Notes: generated by a model not told the origin, from the letters alone. A stretch of DNA of 64,000 nucleotides from Propionimicrobium sp. PCR01-08-3 (GCF_030286045.1 NZ_CP127390.1:2311482-2375481), one strand, 5' to 3'; counted from the stretch's first letter, positions 42,643 to 53,444 are shown. Translations and numbers: made by a program.

Positions 42643-43532
42643 CCCGCATTACCCGCCACGAAGATCTTCCGGACGCCGATGTCGCCGCCGTGTCGGCCCT
42701 TGCCGATAAGGCCGCGGCCGCCGACGGCAGCCATCCGCTCAACGAGGCCGCCCAGCTGGCCTTGGCAGGGCAGGGCAGCGCCGAGGTCGTCCACTGGCTG
42801 GCGTCGTTGGAGGAGTCCGCGGCAGAACTGATCGGCTACGCGCAACTCGACACCCGCGACCGCTCCGTCCAGCTGGTGGTCGATCCCGATCACCGCCACC
42901 ATGGCATCGGACGCGCGCTGGCCGAGCGCATCATTTCGGCCGATCACCCCATCAGTTGGTGGGCGTTCGGCGACCTTCCGGGTGCCCAAGCGCTGGCGTC
43001 CGCGCTGGGGCTGGAAGTGATTCGCGGCTTGCTGATCATGCGCCTCGATCTGGCGACCTCCACCCTGCAAACCCCCACGCCGCTGCCCGCGGGGTTCGTC
43101 CTCGATCACTACCGGCCGGACGACCTCGACGATCTGGTTGCGGTCAACGCCGCCGCATTCGCCCAGCATCCCGAGCAGGGCGCCCTTGCCGCCGACGACT
43201 TCCTGGCCCGGATGCACGAACCGTGGCACCTCGATACCGATCTGCTGGTGGCGCGGGAGGCCGCATCCGGCAAACTCGCCGGCTACCACTGGACGAAGGT
43301 GGAAGGCAACGAGGGCGAGGTCTATGTCATCGGAGTGCGCCCCGATCTGAACGGCCGCGGGCTTGGCAGGGCGCTGCTCGAGGCCGGTATCATTCACATG
43401 CGTGACCGGGGCGCATCGGTGATCGATCTGTATGTCGAGGCGGCGAACGACAGGGTTGTACAGATGTATCGGTCTGCCGGGTTCGAGGTCGCCCATACTG
43501 ACGTCTCGTATGGTCATGTCGAGGAGGATTGA
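42639..43532 (+). CDS. mshD: Mycothiol synthase
   Basis: The 297-residue protein is two tandem GNAT acetyltransferase domains, split near residue 145. The second carries [20 protein letters not shown], the acetyl-CoA loop. MshD acetylates Cys-GlcN-Ins, the last step of mycothiol synthesis in Actinobacteria. It overlaps glnR by ATGA and the ppk start by TGATG, so the three are co-translated. Confidence 0.93.
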   Translation: MTRITRHEDLPDADVAAVSALADKAAAADGSHPLNEAAQLALAGQGSAEVVHWLASLEESAAELIGYAQLDTRDRSVQLVVDPDHRHHGIGRALAERIISADHPISWWAFGDLPGAQALASALGLEVIRGLLIMRLDLATSTLQTPTPLPAGFVLDHYRPDDLDDLVAVNAAAFAQHPEQGALAADDFLARMHEPWHLDTDLLVAREAASGKLAGYHWTKVEGNEGEVYVIGVRPDLNGRGLGRALLEAGIIHMRDRGASVIDLYVEAANDRVVQMYRSAGFEVAHTDVSYGHVEED

Positions 43533-45628
43533 TGTCGCTTCAGGTGGAGCAATCGGCCACAGATGATCTTCCCGACGGTCGCTATTCCGACCGCGAACTC
43601 AGTTGGCTGGCATTCAACAATCGGGTCCTCGATCTGGCCAAGGACGCCAAGCGCGTTCCGCTGCTGGAGCGCGCCAAGTTCTTGGCGATCTTCTCGTCCA
43701 ATCTCGACGAGTTCTTCATGGTGCGGGTGGCCGGACTGAAGCGGCGCATCGATGCCGGTGTGGCGGTGCCGTCGCCGGCGGGCATCATGCCGCGCGATCT
43801 GCACGACATGATTCTCTCCCGCACCGCCGAACTGGTGACCGAGCAGTCTCGGGTCTTCGCCGAAGACGTTCGTCCGGCATTGGAGTCCGAAGGCATCCGG
43901 ATCCTCGACTGGAGTGAGCTCACCGAAGACGAGCAACAGCGCATGCATGAGCTGTTCACCGAGCGGATCTTCCCGGTGCTCACCCCGCTGGCGGTCGACT
44001 CCTCGCATCCGTTCCCCTACATTTCGGGGCTTTCCATCAACCTCGCGGTGCTTTTGAACCACCCGAACTCCGACGGACGGCAGTTCGCGCGCATCAAGCT
44101 GCCGAGCATTCTCTCCCGCTTCGTGCCGCTCGGAAGTGGACGCTTCATCCCGATGGAGAAGCTCATCATCCAGCACCTGGACGAAGTCTTCTCCGGCATG
44201 CAGATCCTGCACTACACGACCTTCCGCGTCACCCGCAACGAAGACGTCGAGGTCGAAGAGGACGACGCCGAGAACCTGCTCTTCGCTCTCGAGAAAGAGC
44301 TGCTCAGCCGCAAGGTCGGACGCTCCCCGGTGCGCCTCGAGGTCGAGGAGACCATCGACGACGAGATGCTGCATCTTTTGACCAGCGAGCTGGACATCTC
44401 GGAAAAGGAAGTCTTCAAGATTCCGGCCCCGCTCGACCTGACCGGGTTGTTCTCGCTGGGCGGCATCGACCGCGAGAACCTGAACTATCCCGGCTTCCTG
44501 CCCAAGACCCATCCCGATCTGTTGATGGGTGTGGAGTCGAGCAAGCCGGCCGACATCTTCAAGGCGCTGCGCAAGAAGGACGTACTCGTCCATCACCCCT
44601 ATGACTCGTTCGCGACCAGTGTGCAGCGGCTGGTCGAGCAGGCCGCGGCCGACCCCAAGGTGCTGGCGATCAAGCAGACCCTGTATCGCACCAGCGGCGA
44701 TTCACCGATCATCGATGCCCTGATCGAGGCGGCGATGGCCGGCAAGCAGGTGCTGGCGCTGGTCGAGATCAAGGCGCGTTTCGATGAGCAGGCCAATATC
44801 GCCTGGGCCCGCAAACTGGAAAAGTACGGCGTCCATGTGGTTTATGGCATGGTCGGGTTGAAGACGCACTGCAAGCTGATGTTGGTGGTGCGCGACGAGC
44901 CCGACGGGCTGCGCCGCTACGCCCATATCGGCACCGGCAACTACAACCCGAAGACGGCCCGCATGTACGAAGACATGGGGTTGTTGACCAGCAACCCCAT
45001 CGTCACCGACGATGTCGCGCGGTTGTTCAACCATCTGTCGGGCATGACCCGCGAGACGAACTACCGCAGACTGCTGGTGGCTCCGCAGGGCATCCGCTCG
45101 GGTCTGATCGAGAACATCGATCATGAGATCGCCAATCATCGCGCCGGGCTGCCGGCCCGGATCCGCATCAAGGTGAATTCGGTTGTGGACGAGGCGGTGC
45201 TCGATGCCCTGTACCGCGCCTCGAACGCGGGGGTGCCGGTCGACATGTGGGTGCGCGGCATCTGTGCCGTGCGTCCCGAGGTGCCGGGGCTGAGCGAGAA
45301 TATCCGGGTGCGGTCGATACTCGGCAGGTTCCTCGAGCATTCCCGGCTGTTCTGGTTCGAAAACGGCGGCAAGCCATCGGTCGGCATCGGAAGCGCCGAC
45401 CTGATGCACCGTAATCTCGACCGCCGGGTGGAGGCGATCGTCTCGATCACCCATCCCGACCACATCGCCCAGATCGGCGCGCTGTTCGATCTCGCCTTCG
45501 ACGACCAGACCGTCAGCTGGCGGCTGCACGATCAGGATTGGACGCCGGTCACCACCGATGAGGACGGCGGGCCGCTGCGCGACTTGCAGGAGTATCTGAT
45601 CGAACGAGTTTCGACCCGCCGGCACTGA
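43532..45628 (+). CDS. ppk: Polyphosphate kinase 1
   Basis: The protein is 698 residues from the ATG at 43,532 with GAGGAGG upstream. All PPK1 parts are present: [16 protein letters not shown]-domain, [15 protein letters not shown], the head domain and the two phospholipase-D-like domains. The autophosphorylated His lies in [16 protein letters not shown], the second conserved His in [13 protein letters not shown]. It builds polyphosphate from ATP. Being next to mutT1 and pstSCAB makes a phosphate-storage neighbourhood. Confidence 0.96.
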   Translation: MSLQVEQSATDDLPDGRYSDRELSWLAFNNRVLDLAKDAKRVPLLERAKFLAIFSSNLDEFFMVRVAGLKRRIDAGVAVPSPAGIMPRDLHDMILSRTAELVTEQSRVFAEDVRPALESEGIRILDWSELTEDEQQRMHELFTERIFPVLTPLAVDSSHPFPYISGLSINLAVLLNHPNSDGRQFARIKLPSILSRFVPLGSGRFIPMEKLIIQHLDEVFSGMQILHYTTFRVTRNEDVEVEEDDAENLLFALEKELLSRKVGRSPVRLEVEETIDDEMLHLLTSELDISEKEVFKIPAPLDLTGLFSLGGIDRENLNYPGFLPKTHPDLLMGVESSKPADIFKALRKKDVLVHHPYDSFATSVQRLVEQAAADPKVLAIKQTLYRTSGDSPIIDALIEAAMAGKQVLALVEIKARFDEQANIAWARKLEKYGVHVVYGMVGLKTHCKLMLVVRDEPDGLRRYAHIGTGNYNPKTARMYEDMGLLTSNPIVTDDVARLFNHLSGMTRETNYRRLLVAPQGIRSGLIENIDHEIANHRAGLPARIRIKVNSVVDEAVLDALYRASNAGVPVDMWVRGICAVRPEVPGLSENIRVRSILGRFLEHSRLFWFENGGKPSVGIGSADLMHRNLDRRVEAIVSITHPDHIAQIGALFDLAFDDQTVSWRLHDQDWTPVTTDEDGGPLRDLQEYLIERVSTRRH

Positions 45629-45630
45629 CG

Positions 45631-46503
45631 ATGTCACGAGTGATCAATGCCAGTGGCGCGGTCGTGGTGCGCGGCGACCGGGACCATCGCGAAGTCCTGG
45701 TCGTGCATCGTCCCAGCTACAAGGACTGGAGCCTGCCCAAGGGCAAGATGCTCTCGGACGAATACCTTGCCGTCACCGCGGTTCGTGAGGTCCGCGAAGA
45801 GACCGGGCATCACATCAGACTGCTGCGTCCGCTCACCACGGCCCGCTACCCCATCAACTCGCACGTCAAGATCGTGCAGTGGTGGGTGGCCGAGCTGGCC
45901 AGCGACGACGTGCTCGACCACGACGACGAGACCGACCTCGTCGAATGGTGGCCGGCCGCCAAAGCGATCCGCGAACTCAGCTACGCCGACGACGTCAAGA
46001 CCACGGTCGAGGCGTTGCGCCGCCCCGAGCACAAGCCGCTGTTCATCGTCCGCCATACCAAGGCGATGAGCCGCAAGAAGTGGCAGGGAGACGATGCCGA
46101 CCGCAGACTGACCGAACGCGGCAGGCGGCAGGCGAAAGCACTGGCCAACCTGCTGGCGGCGTTCGGTGTGGGCGAGCTCGCCAGCTCGGATTCGACCCGG
46201 TGCATGGCCACGCTGTCGCCGTATGCGGCAAAGATCGGAGCCGAGATCAAGGGCTATCCGGCGCTCAGTGAAGAATCGGCCGAGCGGCATCCCAAACGAG
46301 TGACCAAGGCGATGGCCGAGCTCGCCAAGCGATCACGTGATGCTGCGACGCCGCTGGCGGTCTGCGGGCACCGGCCGGTGCTGCCCGCAATGTTCAACTA
46401 CTTCAATGTGGTTCCCGACCACGTGCTGAGGCCGGGCGAGGTGGCGATTCTGTACCCCGGCGCCGGAGACGGCCAGACGCTGTACATTCCGCCGAAACTG
46501 TGA
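45631..46503 (+). CDS. mutT1: Nudix hydrolase fused to histidine phosphatase (MutT1-like)
   Basis: The 290-residue protein has an N-terminal Nudix domain (residues 1-140; the box reads from GKMLSDEYLAVTAVREVREE) and a C-terminal histidine-phosphatase domain with FIVRHTKA near residue 145. Mycobacterial MutT1 has this same fusion and hydrolyses 8-oxo-(d)GTP and diadenosine polyphosphates. The start follows ppk by two bases. Confidence 0.92.
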   Translation: MSRVINASGAVVVRGDRDHREVLVVHRPSYKDWSLPKGKMLSDEYLAVTAVREVREETGHHIRLLRPLTTARYPINSHVKIVQWWVAELASDDVLDHDDETDLVEWWPAAKAIRELSYADDVKTTVEALRRPEHKPLFIVRHTKAMSRKKWQGDDADRRLTERGRRQAKALANLLAAFGVGELASSDSTRCMATLSPYAAKIGAEIKGYPALSEESAERHPKRVTKAMAELAKRSRDAATPLAVCGHRPVLPAMFNYFNVVPDHVLRPGEVAILYPGAGDGQTLYIPPKL

Positions 46504-46630
46504 CCAGGGCCCCCACTGCCTTGGCCCCGCCCATTTCGCTACCCACATAGCTGCCCGCTCCGACTCGGCTACCCTTCTGCACGGCACAACCCACATGGCC
46601 ACCCCAGTCCGGACACCAAGTCAATCATCC

Positions 46631-46648
46631 GTTCACCTGCTGTTCACC
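46631..46648 (+). promoter_or_regulatory. Pho box: two GTTCACC repeats, 11-bp period
   Basis: GTTCACC occurs at 46,631-46,637 and 46,642-46,648, a direct repeat with 11-bp spacing, the arrangement bound by PhoP in Streptomyces. It lies about 130 bp before pstS, so phosphate starvation control of the pst operon is likely. Confidence 0.75.
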
Positions 46649-46779
46649 GGGGCATGGATTACTGGTTACGGACGCGGCCTAGCTTGTGAAGCGAAGATCG
46701 TGTGCTGCGGCCAACCGGCCGAAGCGATCTTGCGCAGGTCAGGAACCTGTCGCGATGACGAACCCCGAAGGGAATCACT

Positions 46780-47877
46780 GTGAAGACTGTGCGTGCGGGT
46801 GCCGCTCTGGCCGCCGTAGCCGCTCTGGCGCTGTCGGCTTGCGCCACCAATGAGACTGATACCCCCACTTCGACGGACAGCTCCGGTGCCGCAAGCAACC
46901 TGTCCGGCACCTTGCAGGGCACCGGCGCCAGCTCCGCGAAGGCCGCCCAAGAGGTGTGGCGAGCGAACTTCCAGTCCGCCAATCCGGGCGTCACGGTCAA
47001 CTACTCCCCCGACGGCTCCGGTGCCGGACGCACCGCATTCGCCGATGGCGGCGCCGCATTCGCCGGCTCCGACCGCGCGCTGAATGACGACGAGATGAGC
47101 GGCACGTTCGCGAGCTGCGCCGCCGGCAGCACGCCGCTGAACCTGCCGATCTATGTGTCGCCCATCGCGATCACCTTCAACCTCGAAGGCATCGACGAGC
47201 TGCACCTGGACGCCGACGTGATCGCGAAGATCTTCCGCGGCGAGATCAGCAACTGGAACGATCCGGCCATTGCCGCACTGAACTCGGGCGTCTCGCTGCC
47301 CGACCTGGCGATCACCCCGGTGCACCGGTCGGACAACTCGGGCACCACCGAGAACTTCACCGCCACCCTGGCGCAGGTCGCCCCCGACGTGTGGACGGAC
47401 GAGGCGTCCGGCGACTGGCCGGCATCGCTGGCCGGTGAGGCAGCGCAGGGCACCTCCGGCGTCGTCGCTGCCGTGCAGAATGGTTCGGGCACCATCGGCT
47501 ACGCCGACGAATCGGGTCTTTCCGAAGGCATGAGCGTGGCGCTCTACAGCCAAGACGGTTCGTCCGATTTCGTCGGGCCGGAAGCCGATGCGGCGGCGGC
47601 CATCATCGAAGCGTCGGCCAAGGTCGCCGGCCGCGAAGACAACGACTGGGCGCTCGAACTCGACCGCACCGCGGCCGGCTACCCGTTCGTGCTGGTCTCG
47701 TATGCGATCGCCTGCCAGGAGTATGCGGATGCGTCGGTCGGCGAACTGGTGAACGCCTACATCGGCTACGTGGTTTCGGATCAGGGCCAACAAGACGCCA
47801 TCCCGCAGGCAGGCAACGCCCCGCTGTCGGGCGAGCTCGCGGCCGGAGTTCAGGAAGCCGCCGCGTCCATCAAGTGA
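46780..47877 (+). CDS. pstS: Phosphate-binding lipoprotein PstS
   Basis: The 365-residue lipoprotein starts at GTG. The signal peptide ends with ALSACATN, a lipobox at Cys21, followed by a Ser/Thr-rich tether. Phosphate-site motifs include GTGASSAK, GSDRALND and HRSDNSGTTENFT. It captures inorganic phosphate for the PstCAB permease. The Pho box lies upstream. Confidence 0.95.
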   Translation: MKTVRAGAALAAVAALALSACATNETDTPTSTDSSGAASNLSGTLQGTGASSAKAAQEVWRANFQSANPGVTVNYSPDGSGAGRTAFADGGAAFAGSDRALNDDEMSGTFASCAAGSTPLNLPIYVSPIAITFNLEGIDELHLDADVIAKIFRGEISNWNDPAIAALNSGVSLPDLAITPVHRSDNSGTTENFTATLAQVAPDVWTDEASGDWPASLAGEAAQGTSGVVAAVQNGSGTIGYADESGLSEGMSVALYSQDGSSDFVGPEADAAAAIIEASAKVAGREDNDWALELDRTAAGYPFVLVSYAIACQEYADASVGELVNAYIGYVVSDQGQQDAIPQAGNAPLSGELAAGVQEAAASIK

Positions 47878-48006
47878 CCAGCTACTCTTCATTCAAACGA
47901 GCGCCCCACGTGCACCGCTCGCCGTCGGCCTACCGCCGTTCGGCGAGAGGTGCATCCGGGGACGTTCTTGGTGATATCACCATTCCGACAGGCGTCCGGA
48001 GAATTC

Positions 48007-49005
48007 ATGACAGTTGAAAGCCCAGTAGCCACCCCCGGCGACCAGGAACCGGAGCAATCGCTCACGTCCGATCGCGGCCATGTCGGGGATTCCGTATTCA
48101 AGAGTATTTCCGTCGGCTCGGGTGGCCTTATTCTGGCCATTCTCGCGGCGGTTGCGCTCTTCTTGATCGTGCAGGCGATGCCGGCTTTTCTCGGCGATGA
48201 GCGCTATCAGCATTACGGCAATACCTGGAGTTATGTCGCTCCCTATCTTTTCGGCACGATTTGGGCGAGTTTTCTCGCGCTGCTGATCGCCGTGCCGATA
48301 GCTGTCGGTATCGCCCTTTACATTTCACATTATGCGCCCAAGAGGCTGAGCACTCCGATCGCGTTCGTGATCGATCTGTTGGCTGCGGTGCCTTCGGTCG
48401 TTTTCGGGCTGTGGGGAATCAACACCTTGGCGCCGATGCTCGTGCCGATCTATCAGTGGCTCAACACTCACTTGGGCTGGATCCCGATTTTCAGCGGTAC
48501 GGCGTCGGGCACCGGACGCACCATGCTGACCGCGGCGCTGGTATTGGCCATCATGATCTTGCCGATCATCACGTCGTTGACCCGCGAGGTCTTCCTGCGC
48601 ACTCCCAAGCTGCAAGAAGAGGCGTCGCTGGCATTGGGCGCGACGCGCTGGGAGATGATCAAGCAGGTGGTGTTGCCGTTCGGCAAATCGGGCATCGTCT
48701 CCGCGTCCATGCTGGGGCTCGGACGCGCACTGGGCGAAACGATGGCCGTCGCCATGGTGCTGTCGGGTGGACGCGCGATCAGCTTCGATCTGCTGACCTC
48801 GGAGAATCCGAACACCATCGCGGCGAACATTGCCCTGAGCTTCCCCGAGGCCGACAGCTTCGCCGTTCCTCAGCTGATCGCGACCGGGCTGGTGCTGTTC
48901 GTCATCACCTTCCTGGTGAACATGGCCGGACGAGCCATCACCGGGCGTCCGGCATTCGGCAGAGCCGGACGCGAAAGCAGGCGCGCGGGTAAGGAGTCGA
49001 AGTGA
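48007..49005 (+). CDS. pstC: Phosphate ABC transporter permease PstC
   Basis: The protein is 332 residues from the ATG at 48,007, with CGGAGAA upstream. A cytoplasmic N-terminal tail is followed by six hydrophobic helices and the permease loop EEASLALGATRWEMIKQVVLP near residue 210. It forms the membrane channel with PstA. Its stop overlaps the pstA GTG. Confidence 0.95.
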   Translation: MTVESPVATPGDQEPEQSLTSDRGHVGDSVFKSISVGSGGLILAILAAVALFLIVQAMPAFLGDERYQHYGNTWSYVAPYLFGTIWASFLALLIAVPIAVGIALYISHYAPKRLSTPIAFVIDLLAAVPSVVFGLWGINTLAPMLVPIYQWLNTHLGWIPIFSGTASGTGRTMLTAALVLAIMILPIITSLTREVFLRTPKLQEEASLALGATRWEMIKQVVLPFGKSGIVSASMLGLGRALGETMAVAMVLSGGRAISFDLLTSENPNTIAANIALSFPEADSFAVPQLIATGLVLFVITFLVNMAGRAITGRPAFGRAGRESRRAGKESK

Positions 49006-50123
49006 GCGGCACCGTCACCGAGCAGACAGGTCGTCCGACCGAGTCTTCACACAGCTTCAGCTCGGCCGAGACCGTGCTGACCGCGGGTCAGCTGCCAAAG
49101 TTCACCGATGTCGGCCTGTTCGTGATCGCCGTCTGCGTCAGCGCCGCAGTGCTCGCGCTGATGGGCTCGTTCAATCTCGCGGGTGCGCTCGTATTGGGTG
49201 TGGTGATCTTCCTGGTCTGCATCTATGCGCTCTCGTTCGCAGTCGAGGGCAGGCGCCGGGCCGCCAACCGGCTAGCCCGCTACATCATCTTCGGCGCCTT
49301 CGTGCTGGCCCTGATTCCGCTGGTGTCACTGCTGGTCGAGGTCACCTCGCGTGGCCTGGCGCGTTTCGACCTCGACTACTTCACCATGTCGAAACGCAAC
49401 ATCGTGGGCGACGGTGGCGGGGCCTCGCATGCCATCACCGGAACGCTGATCGTCACCGGAATCGCCACCGTGGTGTCGGTGCCGGTCGGTCTGCTGACCG
49501 CGATCTACCTGGTCGAGTACGGCAAGGGTTGGGTGAAGAGAACCATCACCTTCCTAGTCGATGTGATGACCGGTATCCCGTCGATCGTGGCCGGGTTGTT
49601 CGCCTACGGCCTGTTCGCGGTGTTGTTCTCCCCCGGCTCGAAATCGGGCTTGGCGGGTGCCGTTGCGCTGTCGGTGCTGATGATCCCCTATGTGGTGCGA
49701 AGCTCGGAAGAGATCATCCGGCTGGTGCCGAACTCGCTGCGCGAGGCCTCCTATGCGCTGGGGGTGACCCGCTGGCGGACAATCCTCAAGGTCGTGCTGC
49801 CGACGTCCATCTCGGGCATCGTATCCGGCGTCATCCTGGCGATCGCCCGGGTGATCGGCGAGACCGCCCCACTCCTGGTCACCATGGGCTTCACCGATTC
49901 ACTGGTCACCAACCCGCTGCCCGGTGGCGGAGCGAACGATGTGAATCCGATGACCTCGCTGCCGGTGTTCGTCTATTACGAATACACCAGGCCCGGCAAA
50001 CCCCAAGATGCCTTCTTCGACAGGGCCTGGACGGGCGCGCTGGTGCTGGTACTCATCGTGATGGCGTTGAACATCGTCGGACGCATCGTCGCCAAGAAGT
50101 TCGCCCCCAAACTCAATCGTTGA
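49002..50123 (+). CDS. pstA: Phosphate ABC transporter permease PstA
   Basis: The 373-residue membrane protein starts at GTG overlapping the pstC stop. It has about six to seven helices, an N-terminal extension of about 40 residues, and the permease loop [21 protein letters not shown]. It pairs with PstC. Confidence 0.95.
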   Translation: MSGTVTEQTGRPTESSHSFSSAETVLTAGQLPKFTDVGLFVIAVCVSAAVLALMGSFNLAGALVLGVVIFLVCIYALSFAVEGRRRAANRLARYIIFGAFVLALIPLVSLLVEVTSRGLARFDLDYFTMSKRNIVGDGGGASHAITGTLIVTGIATVVSVPVGLLTAIYLVEYGKGWVKRTITFLVDVMTGIPSIVAGLFAYGLFAVLFSPGSKSGLAGAVALSVLMIPYVVRSSEEIIRLVPNSLREASYALGVTRWRTILKVVLPTSISGIVSGVILAIARVIGETAPLLVTMGFTDSLVTNPLPGGGANDVNPMTSLPVFVYYEYTRPGKPQDAFFDRAWTGALVLVLIVMALNIVGRIVAKKFAPKLNR

Positions 50124-50208
50124 GCTGTATTTACCTCCGCGCAGCACGCTGCGCGATTGCCGAAACCGGCTGGACGCACACCTGAAACAGAAAGCAGAAA
50201 TCCCACTC

Positions 50209-50988
50209 ATGGCCAAGCGTATGGAGTTGAAAGACCTCGACATCTACTACGGCAGTTTCCTTGCCGTGCAGGGGGTCAGCATGGTGGTCGAACCGCGCTC
50301 GGTGACCGCGTTCATCGGGCCGTCCGGCTGCGGCAAGTCGACGGTGCTGCGCAGTCTCGACCGGATGCTGGAGCTCACTCCGGGTGGCCGGGTCGAGGGC
50401 CAGGTGCTGCTCGACGAGCAGGACATCTACGCGTCCAATGTCGATCCGGTGCGGGTGCGCCAACAGATCGGCATGGTCTTTCAGCAGCCCAACCCCTTCC
50501 CCACCATGAGCATCCGCGACAATGTGCTCGCCGGCATCAAGCTGAACAACCGCAAGATGCCCAAGTCCCAACAGGACGAGGTCGTCGAGCGTTCGCTGCG
50601 TGGGTCCAATCTGTGGAACGAGGTCAAGGACCGGCTGGATGCTCCCGGCAACGGTTTGTCGGGCGGCCAGCAGCAGCGGCTGTGCATCGCCCGGGCGATC
50701 GCTATCGAGCCCGAGGTGCTGTTGATGGACGAGCCCTGCTCGGCGCTGGACCCGATCTCGACGCTGGCCATCGAGGACCTGATTCAAGAGCTCAAGGAGA
50801 ATTTCACGGTCGTCATCGTCACCCACAACATGCAGCAGGCCTCACGGGTGTCCGACAAGACCGGCTTCTTCAACATCGAGGGCACCGGCAAGCCCGGTCA
50901 CCTGATCGAGTTCGACTACACCGAGAAGATCTTCACCAACCCCTCGCTGCCCGACACCGAGCGCTACATCACCGGCCAGTTCGGGTAA
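50209..50988 (+). CDS. pstB: Phosphate ABC transporter ATP-binding protein PstB
   Basis: The 259-residue ATPase has Walker [10 protein letters not shown], signature [14 protein letters not shown], Walker [14 protein letters not shown] and [12 protein letters not shown]. An 85-bp gap after pstA contains a CGCGCAGC inverted repeat at 50,138-50,155. No phoU follows; the next gene is a toxin. Confidence 0.96.
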   Translation: MAKRMELKDLDIYYGSFLAVQGVSMVVEPRSVTAFIGPSGCGKSTVLRSLDRMLELTPGGRVEGQVLLDEQDIYASNVDPVRVRQQIGMVFQQPNPFPTMSIRDNVLAGIKLNNRKMPKSQQDEVVERSLRGSNLWNEVKDRLDAPGNGLSGGQQQRLCIARAIAIEPEVLLMDEPCSALDPISTLAIEDLIQELKENFTVVIVTHNMQQASRVSDKTGFFNIEGTGKPGHLIEFDYTEKIFTNPSLPDTERYITGQFG

Positions 50989-51031
50989 CTTGCGCAGCAA
51001 GTAGTGAGCCTTGAGGACCAAGACATTGCGC

Positions 51032-51052
51032 CTATGACGTATCACGTTATAG
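51032..51052. promoter_or_regulatory. Operator upstream of higBA
   Basis: CTATGACGT, ATC, ACGTTATAG forms an inverted repeat with one mismatch, ten bases before the higB start. This is the usual place for autorepression by the HigA antitoxin. Confidence 0.55.
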
Positions 51053-51062
51053 GCTGCTGGTT

Positions 51063-51344
51063 GTGATCAGATCGTTCGCTGACAAGCAGACCGAACGGCT
51101 GTTCATGCGCGAGACCGTTCGAACACTGGATCCGCAAATCCAACGCAACGCACTGATCAAGCTGTGGCTACTCGATGCCGCCGACACATTGCAGGATCTC
51201 AGGATCCCGCCGGGCAACCACCTCGAAGCCCTTCATGGAGATCGCACAGGACAACACAGCATCCGTATCAACAAGAAATGGCGGATCTGTTTTACATGGA
51301 CCAAGGCAGGACCCACTGAAGTCGAAATCACGGACTACCACTAG
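51063..51344 (+). CDS. higB: HigB-type mRNA interferase toxin
   Basis: The 93-residue RelE-like protein starts at GTG. Family motifs are clear: MIRSFADKQTERLF, PPGNHLEALHGDRTGQHSIR with the conserved Arg region, KKWRICFTW and EVEITDYH. Toxin before antitoxin is the standard higBA order. A 9-bp gap separates it from higA. Confidence 0.92.
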   Translation: MIRSFADKQTERLFMRETVRTLDPQIQRNALIKLWLLDAADTLQDLRIPPGNHLEALHGDRTGQHSIRINKKWRICFTWTKAGPTEVEITDYH

Positions 51345-51353
51345 GAGGATGAC

Positions 51354-51650
51354 ATGACTGAGAAAATGGCTCCTGTGCATCCTGGAGAAATACTCCAAGA
51401 GGAGTTCATGGAACCTCTCGGTATCACTCAGAACAGACTGGCGGTCTCCATCGGTGTGCCGCCACGGCGTATCAACGAGATCGTCCACGGAAAGCGCCGG
51501 ATCACGGCTGACACCGCGTTGCGGCTGGGCCGCTATTTCGGCACCACTGCGCAAATATGGCTCAATCTGCAGACGCACCATGACCTGGAGCTCGCCAAGG
51601 ATCGCGCTCGCGAAGAAATCGATGCCATCACTCCGCTGCAAGCAGCATGA
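51354..51650 (+). CDS. higA: HigA-type antitoxin
   Basis: The 98-residue Xre-family helix-turn-helix protein begins MTEKMAPVHPGEILQEEFM, with the DNA-recognition part ITQNRLAVSIGVPPRRINEI. The C-terminus (TTAQIWLNLQTHHDLELA) is typical of HigA. It neutralises HigB and represses the pair. AGGAGGA-type site precedes the ATG. Confidence 0.92.
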   Translation: MTEKMAPVHPGEILQEEFMEPLGITQNRLAVSIGVPPRRINEIVHGKRRITADTALRLGRYFGTTAQIWLNLQTHHDLELAKDRAREEIDAITPLQAA

Positions 51651-51707
51651 GCTGATCTGTCGTCGAACGGCTCGGCTTGGTCTCATACTGAATCGCAAGG
51701 AGGGCTC

Positions 51708-52445
51708 ATGACTTTGATCTGGGCGCACGCCAGGTCTGAGAAGATCACCGCGTCGAACACGTTGGAGGCGTTCGAAGCGGCCATCGAAGACGGAGCCGAC
51801 GGGCTGGAGTTCGATGTCCACCAGTCCTCGGACGGCGTCCTGGTCTGCGCGCATGACGGAACCTTGGAAGGCCCCGGCGGTGAGAAGAAGGTCATTGCCG
51901 AGACGAGCTACGCCGATCTGCGCAAGCTCGATGTGGGTGATGCCAGTACCGGCGTGGCACGCATCCCACGATTGGACGAAGTCTTCGAGCTGTTCGCGCC
52001 CACCGACCGGCTGCTGAACGTCGAGCTCAAGAACCTACCGCCGGTCTACCCCGGTTATGCCCGCAACGTGCTGCAGCACATTGCCGCCTCGGGCATGGCA
52101 GAACGAATCGTGATCAGCAGTTTCGATCACCGGCTACTCCGCGAGATCCAGCAACTCGACGCGTCGATCCAGGTCGCCGCGCTCTATCCCGACGGGATGC
52201 TCGAGCCGTGGACCTATCTGAAAGCGGTCGGCATTCCGCAAGCCCACCCACATTTCACCCAACTCCTCGAACCCGGCGGGGAAGTCTTCCGCTATCAGCA
52301 GGTAGGCATCCCGGTACGCGCCTGGACAGTGGACGACCCGCAGGTCTGGCGTGACTTGATCGCCCAGGGCATCGACGGAATCATCACCAATAGCCCGGCC
52401 TCCGCCGTCAAAGTCCGCGACGAAAGTACTCACTTTGGTCGATAG
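51708..52445 (+). CDS. Glycerophosphodiester phosphodiesterase family protein
   Basis: The 245-residue soluble protein has the GDPD barrel order: an AHA start strand, NTLEAFEAAIEDGADGLEFDVHQSSDG, CAHDGTL with catalytic His, NVELKN and GIDGIITNSP. The usual HRG start reads HAR here, and the ENT motif is SNT, so catalytic residues differ slightly from the consensus. No signal peptide; it is cytoplasmic. AAGGAGGG lies upstream. Confidence 0.85.
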   Translation: MTLIWAHARSEKITASNTLEAFEAAIEDGADGLEFDVHQSSDGVLVCAHDGTLEGPGGEKKVIAETSYADLRKLDVGDASTGVARIPRLDEVFELFAPTDRLLNVELKNLPPVYPGYARNVLQHIAASGMAERIVISSFDHRLLREIQQLDASIQVAALYPDGMLEPWTYLKAVGIPQAHPHFTQLLEPGGEVFRYQQVGIPVRAWTVDDPQVWRDLIAQGIDGIITNSPASAVKVRDESTHFGR

Positions 52446-52558
52446 GCATGACCGCTAGGTCGGACGCTCGTCCGAACGTCATTTCCGGCACCCCTACCAG
52501 GGTCGCGATTCATAGAGTCGACGACGACCGCTGAGGCGTCCGTGCGACGATCTACCCC

Positions 52559-53215
52559 ATGAAGAAGCAGTCATTTCTCACCAAAAGGCGTGTCATGTGG
52601 TGGATCGGATTGCTTCTCATGTCTCCGCTGCTTATCTTTTTGATTGCTTCAGAGCGGTTCAGCAAACAGCTTTTGAATGCAGACTCCGCATACTTGCTCG
52701 GGCGGGTAGTCGTCACACCCCATCATCTTGTCGCTATCGGATGCGGTCTCGGCTTGGCTTGCTGGACCTGGTGTGCGTTCACGGATCCCCCTCCGTGGCC
52801 AGAGACCAAAGCACGGCGCAAGCTGGCACACGCAAAGTTCGTGCTCGTCACTCTGTACAGCGTGCTCATGTTCGCTTTCATCGCACTGGCAGTCTTCCTG
52901 ATGGCGGTGTTCGCAACCCACTATCGAGTCTTGACCCCCGTAGGCCCCGAAGGCTGCCGAGTGATCCTGTCTATGAACGAGGGACTGCTGGGAGCCAGCG
53001 GCCGCGTGTATGTCGCGTCCTCGGCATTCGCCTTGCTAGAGCGAACGGACTCCGGCTGGTCGTCCGATGATCCGGGAGCAAATCCTCTGGACGAAGGCAA
53101 CTGGGATCTCTCCTGGCACGGTGACCAGGCAAGCTTGACGATTTGGATGGACTCAACGTCTCGAAACAAGTCCGACGCCTCCCACCTGGAAGCGGTTTCA
53201 TGCACGAGCCGATAG
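52559..53215 (+). CDS. Hypothetical membrane protein
   Basis: The 218-residue protein has a basic start (MKKQSFLTKRRVMWW) and three hydrophobic segments (about residues 13-30, 55-72 and 92-118), then an extracytoplasmic domain of about 95 residues with two or three Cys. No family is recognised. It stands alone on the plus strand. Confidence 0.55.
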   Translation: MKKQSFLTKRRVMWWIGLLLMSPLLIFLIASERFSKQLLNADSAYLLGRVVVTPHHLVAIGCGLGLACWTWCAFTDPPPWPETKARRKLAHAKFVLVTLYSVLMFAFIALAVFLMAVFATHYRVLTPVGPEGCRVILSMNEGLLGASGRVYVASSAFALLERTDSGWSSDDPGANPLDEGNWDLSWHGDQASLTIWMDSTSRNKSDASHLEAVSCTSR

Positions 53216-53444
53216 CTGCTCGCAAGGAGCCTCCCGAGGATTATCGCCAAGGATTCGATCTCATCGCGAAGGCCGACTTCATCACTACCGAACTGGCAGC
53301 GGCTCTCGAGCCCTCATCGGGCTGCGCAACATACTGGTTCATCAATACACCGATATCGACCTTGCCCAAGTGGCCGCCGCCGTCCCACTTGCGCTGCGTG
53401 ACTACGGTGAGTACATTCGGCAGGTTTCGCGCAAGCTGATCTGA
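53200..53444 (+). pseudogene. HepT-type (DUF86) toxin remnant with frameshift
   Basis: Two frames together spell the C-terminal half of a HepT ribonuclease. The first reads EPPEDYRQGFDLIAKADFI and breaks near 53,320; the second, one base out, reads LRNILVHQYTDIDLAQVA and ends RQVSRKLI. It includes the R-x4-6-H active motif (RNILVH). The N-terminal half and the partner MntA-type nucleotidyltransferase are missing. One lost base at the G-run near 53,320 explains the break. Confidence 0.7.

Noticed and set aside
50988-51002. ACTTGC/GCAAGT inverted repeat after pstB as a terminator
   Set aside because: Six-base arms with a three-base loop and no T-run; too weak to call.
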